DNA from: Sterolibacterium sp964500605
GTDB lineage: Bacteria; Pseudomonadota; Gammaproteobacteria; Burkholderiales; Rhodocyclaceae
Length of the DNA: 26,740 nt
Direction of reading: 5' to 3'
NCBI GenBank assembly: GCA_964500605.1
Contig: CAZCOS010000026.1
Span: forward strand, 1 to 26,740
The notes under the pieces were generated by a model. The model did no database searches, was not told the origin of the DNA, and was given only the letters and a program-made list of their open reading frames with translations. This document shows positions 1-7,104 of this stretch, in pieces. Position 1 is the first letter of the stretch. Every line of letters starts with the position of its first letter. The position numbers and the translations under genes are program-made.

Positions 1-695
1 CTTGTCCATCTGGTAGCGAAAAAGATGGGGATGCCTATGAGGATGAAACACCCCAGCATCGCGTGACGGTTGCTGCGTTTCAACTGGCTAAAACACCGGT
101 TACCCTGGGGCAGTTCAAACGCTTCGCCCGCGAGGCGGGTCGGGAATCCTTGTTGGACGAGCGTTTCCGCAAGGCCAACGAGGGGCAGGGTGATATGACG
201 CCCGTGGTTCGGGTCAGCTGGCAGGATGCCCAGGATTTCATTGACTGGCTGAATCAGACCCGTCCGGCCACGGATCGGGGGCATTACCGTTTGCCCAGCG
301 AGGCCGAGTGGGAGTATGCCGCCCGGGCGGGTACGACAAGCCGCTTTTACTTTGGTGAGGCGGCAGAGAAACGCTTGGGCCTGTACGCCTGGTACGACAA
401 GAATGCCGGAAACCGGCAACGGGTTGTCGGCAGCCGCAAGCCCAATGCCTGGGGGCTTTACGACATGCTGGGCAATGTCTGGGAATGGACGGCAGATTGC
501 TGGAATGAAAGCTATCTGAATGCGCCGACGGATGGACGTGCCTGGCTACAGGGCGATTGCAGCCGCCGGGTCGTTCGAGGGGGCTCCTGGTTCGATGTGC
601 CGCTTTATCTGCGTGTCACGACGCGCTTTGGAGACCGGGCCACGCGGCGCATCAATTACGATGGCTTTCGGGTGGCGCGAACTCTTCCACCTTGA
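1..695 (+). CDS. SUMF1/formylglycine-generating-enzyme-fold protein, C-terminal part (5' end outside window)
   Basis: The reading frame is open from codon 3 at the left edge, so the gene starts upstream. The first residues (YEDETPQHRVTV) are the usual N-terminal strand of the FGE-sulfatase (SUMF1) domain and rule out the internal GTG at 63 as the start. Family landmarks follow in order: KTPVTLGQFKRF, RLPSEAEWEYAARAG, GLYDMLGNVWEWTAD, RRVVRGGSWFD and a final GFRVAR. In true formylglycine-generating enzymes the segment after RGGSW carries two catalytic cysteines (GSWxCxxxxC type). Here it reads GSWFDVPLYL, with no cysteine, so sulfatase activation is unlikely. Such domains also occur as ligand or protein-binding modules at the end of kinases and other multidomain proteins, and the upstream part may hold such a module. 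The 3' end overlaps the convergent mtfA gene by 44 bases. The fold is clear; the function is unknown. Confidence 0.85.
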   Translation, partial: CPSGSEKDGDAYEDETPQHRVTVAAFQLAKTPVTLGQFKRFAREAGRESLLDERFRKANEGQGDMTPVVRVSWQDAQDFIDWLNQTRPATDRGHYRLPSEAEWEYAARAGTTSRFYFGEAAEKRLGLYAWYDKNAGNRQRVVGSRKPNAWGLYDMLGNVWEWTADCWNESYLNAPTDGRAWLQGDCSRRVVRGGSWFDVPLYLRVTTRFGDRATRRINYDGFRVARTLPP

Positions 696-1467
696 ACGAT
701 TTTTCTCCTCGTGGCGATTGGCGGTAGAACTGCTCCAGTTGCGCATAGACGTCGGGATATTCTGTGTGCAGCAGACTGGGGCTGGCGAAAAACGCTTCGC
801 TCATGACCGCAAAAAATTCTGCCGGGGCCTCAGCGGCATAAGGATCCAGAGCGGTCTTCTCTCCTTGTTCGAGCCGGTGTCGAAAGTCCTCAAACGCCGT
901 GAGAAACGCCGCTTGCCAGGCTGAACGGGACATCCCGGCATGCAACGGTGGGTAGCCGTCGGCAACGCCGTTACGCATGTCGAGTTTGTGGGCGAATTCG
1001 TGAAGCACGACCTGTGCGCCTTCTTCCCGACCCCCATCTCCTTCGTCGAACCAGGAAAGCAGGACAGGGCCGTCTTGCCAGGCCTCGCCCAGAACGATGT
1101 CGTCGAATTCATGCACGACGCCGAATTCATCCATTTCTTCCCGGGGAATGATGAAATCACCGGGATAAACGATGATTCCTACCCATCCTTCGTACCATTC
1201 CAGCCCGAGATGGAGGATGGGCAGGCAGGCTTGCAGGGCGATCGAAAGCTGCATGGCGGCATTGAGCTCCAGCCCTTGCGCACCATACATTTGCTTGCTG
1301 GCAAGGAAAAGGAGAGCCAGGTGGCGCAGACGTTGCCGCTCGGAGGGGGTCAGGTGGGAGAAGAGCCCCAGCCTGGTTTCGATGATCGTCCATTGTTCGG
1401 TCGAAATATCCTGTTCCAGGCTTCGGGCCTTGCGTTCTCTTAGGCAATTTTTCAGGGTCTGAAACAT
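652..1467 (-). CDS. mtfA: MtfA-family zinc-dependent peptidase
   Basis: A 271-residue protein of the MtfA family (DUF980), cytosolic zinc aminopeptidases. The E. coli member is known to bind the glucose repressor Mlc and so modulate the phosphotransferase system. The zinc motif HEFAH is at residues 156-160, followed by the family's KLDMRNG. The third zinc ligand is probably Glu217 in AEFFAVMSEAFF. A longer open frame reaches back to 1629, but it would overlap the divergent relA start and add 54 residues absent from the family. The ATG at 1467 gives the usual family length of about 265. No strong ribosome binding site is visible before it. The 3' end overlaps the convergent upstream gene. An Mlc partner is not visible in this window, so the role in glucose control is knowledge from E. 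coli, not shown here. Confidence 0.9.
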   Translation of the reverse strand: MFQTLKNCLRERKARSLEQDISTEQWTIIETRLGLFSHLTPSERQRLRHLALLFLASKQMYGAQGLELNAAMQLSIALQACLPILHLGLEWYEGWVGIIVYPGDFIIPREEMDEFGVVHEFDDIVLGEAWQDGPVLLSWFDEGDGGREEGAQVVLHEFAHKLDMRNGVADGYPPLHAGMSRSAWQAAFLTAFEDFRHRLEQGEKTALDPYAAEAPAEFFAVMSEAFFASPSLLHTEYPDVYAQLEQFYRQSPRGEKSFKVEEFAPPESHRN

Positions 1468-1523
1468 GTGGGGCGACGGAAAAATGTGGAAAGCCTGGGA
1501 AGGCTGGAAAGGGTGGAGGCTCG

Positions 1524-1537
1524 GATTATGCGTAATC
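1524..1537. promoter_or_regulatory. Small inverted repeat in the mtfA/relA divergent promoter region
   Basis: GATTA, four bases, TAATC: perfect 5-base arms in the 110-base gap between the divergent mtfA and relA starts. A -10-like GATAAT lies at 1564-1569, only eight bases before the relA ATG. If used, it would give a nearly leaderless relA transcript. No convincing -35 box accompanies it. The repeat could be an operator or chance. Confidence 0.25.
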
Positions 1538-1577
1538 TGGAATCCATGTGTGACGCCAATCTGGGATAATTCGCGCC

Positions 1578-3911
1578 ATGGTTTCGATTCCCCCCATGCC
1601 GCCGAGTAATGCCATGACTGCCGCACCACCTTCCGGGGGAGAGGGCTTTGAGCTCACCCTTCTGGCCGATCTGTCAGAGGGTTTGCCGCAGGAGGGGCAG
1701 GATAAACTGAAACAGGCCCTGATCTGGGCGGATCAGCGTTACGACGGCGTCAGGCTGGAGTCTGGCGAGCTGGTCATGGATCATGCCGTGGGCATGGCAC
1801 GGATTGCTGCCGTATTGGGGCTGGATCTGGATGCGCGGGTGGCAGCTCTTTTTTTTGGCGTGCCCAATCACGGTCGGTCTCGCGAGTCTGTAGCGTTGGT
1901 TACAGAAGAACCGGTTGATCGCCGCACCGACCACGAGCGTGCAGGTCAATGGCACAAGGCCATCATCGATACTTTTGGCCCCGCCGTGGTTCAGCTCATC
2001 GATGGCATGCACCGGCTCAACCGTCTCCGGCTCCTGTCCTCCGGCAAGAACACGCACAGTCCCACGGAAGATGTCGCTGTACAGGCAGAGGTCATGCGCA
2101 AGATGCTGCTGGCCATGGTGGAAGATATCCGTGTCGTGTTGCTGCGTCTGGCCAGCCGGAACCAGACTTTGCGCTATCTGACGGGGCACCCTGGTGCGCA
2201 GCGGGTTCGTATTGCTCATGAAAGTCTGGATATTTACGCGCCACTGGCGAATCGTCTGGGGGTCTGGCAGCTGAAGTGGGAAATCGAAGATTTATCTTTC
2301 CGCTTTCTGGAACCGGAAACCTACAAGCGGATTGCGAAGATGATCGATGAGCGGCGCGTGGAGCGCGAGCGTTTCATCGAAATGACCATCCAGCGTCTCA
2401 AGGCCGAGATGCGTGCCGCCGGGATCGAGGCGGAAGTGCAGGGGCGGCCCAAACACATCTACAGCATCTGGAACAAGATGCGAGCCAAACGGCTGGAGTT
2501 CGACGAAGTCTATGATGTTCGGGCACTGCGTATCCTGGTGAAGGAAATCAAGGACTGTTACACGGCATTGAGTATCGTGCATCACCGCTGGCAGCCTGTT
2601 CCAGGGGAGTTCGACGATTACATCGCTCAGCCCAAAGGGAATGACTACCGTTCCCTTCATACAGCGGTCATTGCCGAGGACGGTCGGCCCTTCGAGGTGC
2701 AGATCCGCACCTACGACATGCATTACCACTCCGAGCTGGGTGTTGCGGCACACTGGCGTTACAAGGAAACCGGGCAGTCGAAAGAATCGAGCCGCAGTGA
2801 GCAGGCTTACGACGACAAGATTTCCTATTTGCGCCAGCTGCTTTCCTGGCGCGATGAAATCACGGATAGTGCCGAGTGGGTGGCTCATTTCAAGAAGGCC
2901 GAGCTGGACGACACAATCTATGTTCTGACGCCGCAAGGGCGGGTTTTTGATCTGGTTCGCGGTGCGACGCCGGTCGATTTCGCCTATCGGCTACACACCG
3001 ATCTGGGACATCGATGCCGGGGGGCCAAGGTTGATGGTCAGCTCGTACCGCTCAATACACCGCTGGCAACGGGGCAGCGGGTGGAAATCATCACGGCCCG
3101 TCAGGGCGGTCCTTCGCGTGACTGGTTGAGTGCTTCGCAAGGCTATCTGGCCAGCCACCGTGCCCGTCAGAAAGTCCGGCAATGGTTTGCTGCGCAGGAA
3201 GACGAAAACCTGCTCACACAAGGCCGTGCACTGGTGAGTCGTGAATTGCAGCGTGACGGCCAGACGCAGGCCAATATCGACCTGCTCGCTCAGAAGCTGA
3301 GTTTCAGGAATGCAGAAGAACTCTACCGCGCAGCGGGTCGGGGAGAGTTAGGTGCGCGCACCCTTCAGTCGGCCTGGCGGTCGTCATCCCGGGGGGCGAC
3401 GGAGCCGGATGAAGCGGCCATTCCCGAGGGGCTCATCGCGCCGCGCAGCCGTGTTCAACCCGGTGGTGGGGTGCTCGTCGTGGGCGTCGATAAGCTCATG
3501 ACGCAGCTTGCGCGTTGCTGCAAACCCGTTCCTCCCGACCCGATTTCCGGTTTCGTGACGCGCGGCAAAGGCGTGTCGATCCATCGAAGCGATTGCAGGA
3601 CGTTTCGCCACATTTCAAACCGTCACCCCGAGCGCGTCATTGCAACGGATTGGGGCAAGGAAAGCGATAATGGCCAGAAGCATTATTCAGTGGGGATCGT
3701 TGTCGAGGCCCAGGATCGGCAGGGCTTGCTGCGCGACATTTCAGATGTTTTTTCGCGCGAACGCATCAATGTTACGGCCGTCAAGACCCTTTCGCGTGCA
3801 GGGCAGGCGCGCATGGCTTTCACCATTGAGCTTTCCAGTACCCGCCAGTTGCAACATCTGATCCGCCTGGTTCGGGACGTGCAGGGCGTCAATGAGGTCT
3901 GGCGCGCCTGA
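1578..3911 (+). CDS. relA: (p)ppGpp synthetase RelA, monofunctional
   Basis: A 777-residue RelA/SpoT homologue that makes the alarmone (p)ppGpp from ATP and GTP/GDP on starved ribosomes. The N-terminal HD hydrolase domain (about 45-200) is degenerate: where SpoT has the metal-binding HD motif, this protein has FFGVPNHG (92-99). The synthetase domain (about 265-395) has YDVRALRIL, the EFDD signature at 344-347 typical of RelA (SpoT and Rel carry RxKD) and FEVQIRT with the catalytic glutamate. Then come the TGS domain (about 444-505), a zinc-finger-like segment with Cys647-Cys648 and Cys673, and a C-terminal ACT/RRM domain (about 703-777) used for ribosome binding and regulation. Length is close to other RelA proteins (about 740). 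The ATG at 1578 is chosen because it leaves a gap to mtfA; an in-frame ATG at 1614 is possible. A separate SpoT is expected elsewhere in the genome. Confidence 0.95.
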   Translation: MVSIPPMPPSNAMTAAPPSGGEGFELTLLADLSEGLPQEGQDKLKQALIWADQRYDGVRLESGELVMDHAVGMARIAAVLGLDLDARVAALFFGVPNHGRSRESVALVTEEPVDRRTDHERAGQWHKAIIDTFGPAVVQLIDGMHRLNRLRLLSSGKNTHSPTEDVAVQAEVMRKMLLAMVEDIRVVLLRLASRNQTLRYLTGHPGAQRVRIAHESLDIYAPLANRLGVWQLKWEIEDLSFRFLEPETYKRIAKMIDERRVERERFIEMTIQRLKAEMRAAGIEAEVQGRPKHIYSIWNKMRAKRLEFDEVYDVRALRILVKEIKDCYTALSIVHHRWQPVPGEFDDYIAQPKGNDYRSLHTAVIAEDGRPFEVQIRTYDMHYHSELGVAAHWRYKETGQSKESSRSEQAYDDKISYLRQLLSWRDEITDSAEWVAHFKKAELDDTIYVLTPQGRVFDLVRGATPVDFAYRLHTDLGHRCRGAKVDGQLVPLNTPLATGQRVEIITARQGGPSRDWLSASQGYLASHRARQKVRQWFAAQEDENLLTQGRALVSRELQRDGQTQANIDLLAQKLSFRNAEELYRAAGRGELGARTLQSAWRSSSRGATEPDEAAIPEGLIAPRSRVQPGGGVLVVGVDKLMTQLARCCKPVPPDPISGFVTRGKGVSIHRSDCRTFRHISNRHPERVIATDWGKESDNGQKHYSVGIVVEAQDRQGLLRDISDVFSRERINVTAVKTLSRAGQARMAFTIELSSTRQLQHLIRLVRDVQGVNEVWRA

Positions 3912-4000
3912 ACCTGGCGGGTGGATTTTCGACCTCCGGAACCTTCAGTCTTGAATTCAGTATCACGCCGCGTTTCCTTCATTCATCCCAGGAGTCTTTC

Positions 4001-4492
4001 ATGGAAAAAAGCATTGCCCAGGCCGAAGTCATCGTTAATCTGCCGCGTGCAGAAGTCTGGTCCCGCTTGCGTGATTTGAGCAGCCCGCACAAATACGTTC
4101 CGGGGCTGCGCGATTGCCGCATGACGACCGACAAGAAAGAAGGGGTTGGGGCCAGCCGCCGGGTTTTCACGACTAGCGGCATGGAAATGGATGAAACCGT
4201 CGTGGAATGGAACGAAGGCAAGGGCTTTGTCATCCGTTTGCACGATGGCAGCAAGCCCCCACCCCCGATCTTCACCGAGGCGCGGTTCCATTACCTGCTG
4301 GAAGACGCACCCGGTGGCAAGACCCGGTTTCAACCGACGATGACTTACACGCTGAAATTCGGTCCACTGGGCGTCTTGCTCGACCGCCTGCTCATCAACA
4401 TGATCGTTCGCAGCAATATGAAGAAGGTGGGCGTAGGCTTCAAACAGTTCTACGAAACGGGCAAGCCTTCGAATCCGGCTTACAAGGGATGA
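4001..4492 (+). CDS. SRPBCC-family (START/Bet v 1-like) protein
   Basis: A 163-residue protein with the polyketide-cyclase/dehydrase-like SRPBCC pattern: an N-terminal AEVIVNLPRAEVWSRLRDLSSPHKYVPGL strand-helix, central strands with GMEMDETVVEWNEGKGFVIRL, and a long C-terminal helix ending NMKKVGVGFKQFYET. These proteins form a deep hydrophobic pocket that binds lipids, polyketides or steroids. The substrate cannot be read from the sequence. No signal peptide is seen, so it is probably cytosolic. A ribosome binding site CAGGAG lies at 3989-3994. Its TGA stop overlaps the ATG of the downstream thioesterase (ATGA), so the two are co-transcribed and probably translationally coupled. That hints at a shared acyl or polyketide-like substrate, which is inference. 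Confidence 0.8.
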   Translation: MEKSIAQAEVIVNLPRAEVWSRLRDLSSPHKYVPGLRDCRMTTDKKEGVGASRRVFTTSGMEMDETVVEWNEGKGFVIRLHDGSKPPPPIFTEARFHYLLEDAPGGKTRFQPTMTYTLKFGPLGVLLDRLLINMIVRSNMKKVGVGFKQFYETGKPSNPAYKG

Positions 4493-5271
4493 GCAGCGCA
4501 AGAACTCTGGCGGGTGGATCGCCCTGGCTGATCTGTCCGCCGCCGGGCTTCGGCACACGGCGTTTGCGGCTTTACTGTTTTCCCTATTCGGGCGGCAATG
4601 CAGCGAGCTTCGTCCCCTGGCAGCGTGAAATCGATCCTGCCATCGAGCTGTGTGCCATTCAGCTTCCGGGCCGTGGTGCGCGCTTTCGTGAGCCGCCTTG
4701 CACATCGTTTTCCGGATTGATCGACACGCTGGCCGAGATCCTGGTACAAAAACAAGCTGAAACTCCACCCCTGCCTTTTGCCTTTTATGGTCACAGTCTT
4801 GGAGCTTTGGTGGCCTTCGAACTAGCGCGCCACTGTTGCAGCAAGGGTTTGGGGCAGGTCTTGCCGCAACATTTGATCGTTTCGGGCTGCAATGCGCCTC
4901 CGCTTCGGGAGAAATCAAAGCGGCTGCACGAATTGCCAGATGAGGAGCTTATTGACCGATTGCGCGATTACAACGGCACACCCGCTGAAATCCTCGAAAA
5001 CCGGGAATTGATGCGCCTTTTACTCCCGGCTATCCGCGCCGATTTCGCGCTGGGCGCGGATTATCACTTTCAGGAGGCTTCTCCCTTGCCCATTCCGATC
5101 ACCGCGCTTTCCGGGCGACGGGATGCGCATGTGCAACCCGATGGAATCCGCCGCTGGTCCGCGTTGACGGCTCTGGGCTATCACGAACACTGGTTTGAAG
5201 GCGACCACTTCTTTATCAATGAAGAACGCCCATCCGTGCTGGAATGTCTTGCCTTGACGCTGCTTGGGTGA
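4489..5271 (+). CDS. Type II thioesterase (alpha/beta hydrolase, GrsT/SrfAD type)
   Basis: A 260-residue alpha/beta hydrolase that would cleave acyl groups from phosphopantetheine arms of carrier proteins, as the editing thioesterases of NRPS and PKS clusters do. The family entry motif RLYCFPYSGGNAASFVPW is at about 27-44 and LPGRGARFREPP at 59-70. The nucleophile is Ser103 in GHSLGALVAFELA. The other triad members are probably Asp212 (SGRRDAHV) and His240 (EGDHFF). The frame extends upstream to 4207, but that part lies inside the SRPBCC gene. The ATG at 4489 overlaps its stop as ATGA and gives the normal family length. No NRPS, PKS or phosphopantetheinyl transferase is in the window, so the partner carrier protein is unknown. 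Confidence 0.88.
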   Translation: MSSARTLAGGSPWLICPPPGFGTRRLRLYCFPYSGGNAASFVPWQREIDPAIELCAIQLPGRGARFREPPCTSFSGLIDTLAEILVQKQAETPPLPFAFYGHSLGALVAFELARHCCSKGLGQVLPQHLIVSGCNAPPLREKSKRLHELPDEELIDRLRDYNGTPAEILENRELMRLLLPAIRADFALGADYHFQEASPLPIPITALSGRRDAHVQPDGIRRWSALTALGYHEHWFEGDHFFINEERPSVLECLALTLLG

Positions 5272-5337
5272 TATCACCAAAGTATGTTTTCTTAGTGTTG
5301 TAGAAAGATAAATGCAGGAACCCGTTCAGGAAACGCC

Positions 5338-7035
5338 ATGAAAAAAATGACTGTGCCAGAGGGTGGGATGACGTTGATGGCCAAGCTGCTTTGGGCCACG
5401 CTGGCGATGGCTCTTTTGCTACTGGTGTCGACGATCTGGAATGGTGATCGTCTGCGCACGGAAACCCTGGACGAGGCGGGGCTGGCGGCGGCACGCAGTG
5501 CCATTCAGTCGGCCAGCGGCGCGCGGGCCTTTTACACCAAGGAGGTCGTGCCCAAGGCGCAGACCAAAGGGGTGGAGGTCGGACACGACTTCGAAGGCAA
5601 GGCGGAACGCATCCCTGTTCCTGCAACCCTGATGCGCGCTTTATCCACGCCGGAAAATGGTTTGCGGCTTTATTCCCGTCTGCCTTTCCGTTTTCGGGAG
5701 GGAGGTGTTGCGCAACTCGATCGCTTCGAAGAAGAAGCACTGGCCTGGCTGGAAAAGAATCCGGGGGGCGAGTTTTATCGCATCGAGCAGCGCGGCGGGG
5801 TTCCGGTCATGCGGCTTGCACGGGCCGACATCATGTCGAACGAATCCTGTGTGAACTGCCATAACGCGCATCCGGATTCACCCAAGCATGACTGGAAGCT
5901 TGGCGATGTGCGTGGTGCACTGGAAGTGGCCATTCCCCTGAAGGCAACCGAAGCCAAGATCACGAATCATTTCCTCTGGGCCATGGGGTCGATTCTGGGG
6001 AGCCTTTTTATCGCGATTTTCCTGATCTTCTGGGTCGTGCGTGGCGTACAGAAATCCCTGAATGCGGTGGCCGATGCGGCCGAACAAGCCGTTCAAACGC
6101 AGGATTTCAGTCTCGATGTTCCGGTTTCGGGAACACGCGAAACCATGAGTGTGGGTCTTTCCATCAATCATCTTTTGCAGAAATTCCGCAGCATCATCAT
6201 GCAGATGCGCTCTTCAAGTGAAGCCGTCAGCGGGGCTTCGAAATCCCTGACGAGCAATAGTCTTGAAGTCAGCCGGAACACCGCAGCGCAGGTGGATGCC
6301 GTGTCCGCCATTGCCGCTTCGGTTGAACAAACCTCGGCCAGCCTGAGCGAGACCGCCAGTAGTGCCATTCGCGCCGCAGAGGAGGTGGAGTCCGCCGGAG
6401 TGGTTGTGGAACGAACCTTGTCGGTCATGAAGGAAACCACGTCCAATATTCAGGCTGTGGCAGGCATGATCCAGCAATCCGGTGCAGGAATCGAAGCACT
6501 CAACCAAAGCTCCATGCGCATCGGCAATATCGTTCAGGTCATTCGCGAGATTGCCGACCAGACCAATCTGCTTGCACTCAATGCCGCCATTGAAGCCGCA
6601 CGGGCAGGGGAGCAGGGGCGTGGGTTTGCGGTCGTGGCCGACGAAGTCCGCAATCTGGCCGAGCGCACCTCCACCGCCACACAGGAAATCGTCGGACTCG
6701 TGGGGGACATCCGGAATCAGGTGAGCGCGATGGTGAGCGGAATCCATCATGCCAACAAGCAGATGGATGACAATCTGGAACTCGTCGGAAGAACGGAGGC
6801 GGCCTTGCACGAGATTGGCGCGCAGTCTGCCCGTGTGGCCGAGCATGTACAAAGTATCGTCCATGCCATTCGTGAGCAGGACGAGGCCATCCGTCATGTT
6901 GCGGTCAATATGGAAAGAATCTCCCAGATGACCAGCGAGAATCAGCAAGTCGCTCTTTCCAGCAATCAGATGGCTGTGACGCTGGACGACATGGCAGGCC
7001 AGGCCAGCGAGTCAATCACTGAATTCAAGGTTTGA
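5338..7035 (+). CDS. Methyl-accepting chemotaxis protein with periplasmic c-haem Tll0287-like sensor domain
   Basis: A 565-residue transmembrane chemoreceptor. TM1 is about residues 16-34 and TM2 about 211-234. The periplasmic domain between them matches the Tll0287-like/DUF3365 pattern and contains Cys-Val-Asn-Cys-His at 171-175, a CxxCH site for covalent c-type haem. It therefore probably senses redox state, oxygen, NO or a related ligand. A HAMP-like linker follows (about 235-290). The cytoplasmic signalling coiled coil has the conserved hairpin IREIADQTNLLALNAAIEAARAGEQGRGFAVVADEVRNLAERT at about 402-444. No C-terminal CheR-tethering pentapeptide is present (the end is SITEFKV). The ribosome binding site is CAGGAA at 5327-5332. 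No che or flagellar gene is adjacent, so it is an orphan receptor signalling to a remote array. Confidence 0.93.
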   Translation: MKKMTVPEGGMTLMAKLLWATLAMALLLLVSTIWNGDRLRTETLDEAGLAAARSAIQSASGARAFYTKEVVPKAQTKGVEVGHDFEGKAERIPVPATLMRALSTPENGLRLYSRLPFRFREGGVAQLDRFEEEALAWLEKNPGGEFYRIEQRGGVPVMRLARADIMSNESCVNCHNAHPDSPKHDWKLGDVRGALEVAIPLKATEAKITNHFLWAMGSILGSLFIAIFLIFWVVRGVQKSLNAVADAAEQAVQTQDFSLDVPVSGTRETMSVGLSINHLLQKFRSIIMQMRSSSEAVSGASKSLTSNSLEVSRNTAAQVDAVSAIAASVEQTSASLSETASSAIRAAEEVESAGVVVERTLSVMKETTSNIQAVAGMIQQSGAGIEALNQSSMRIGNIVQVIREIADQTNLLALNAAIEAARAGEQGRGFAVVADEVRNLAERTSTATQEIVGLVGDIRNQVSAMVSGIHHANKQMDDNLELVGRTEAALHEIGAQSARVAEHVQSIVHAIREQDEAIRHVAVNMERISQMTSENQQVALSSNQMAVTLDDMAGQASESITEFKV

Positions 7036-7051
7036 CCGGACAAGCGGAAAC

Positions 7052-7072
7052 GGCGAACGTCAATCGCTCGCC
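7052..7072. terminator. Weak hairpin between convergent MCP and ettA genes
   Basis: Eight-base arms with one mismatch (GGCGAACG, loop TCAAT, CGCTCGCC) lie in the 69-base gap between the two convergent stops. No clear run of T follows on either strand, so this is a hairpin of uncertain termination strength. Confidence 0.3.
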
Positions 7073-7104
7073 GCCTCCGATATCGCATTTTCGGGTAGTT
7101 CGGG

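Noticed and set aside
5272..5337. Sigma-28 promoter before the chemoreceptor gene
   Set aside because: CAAA and AAAGATAA are present but lie about 22 bases apart, too far for the sigma-28 consensus spacing.
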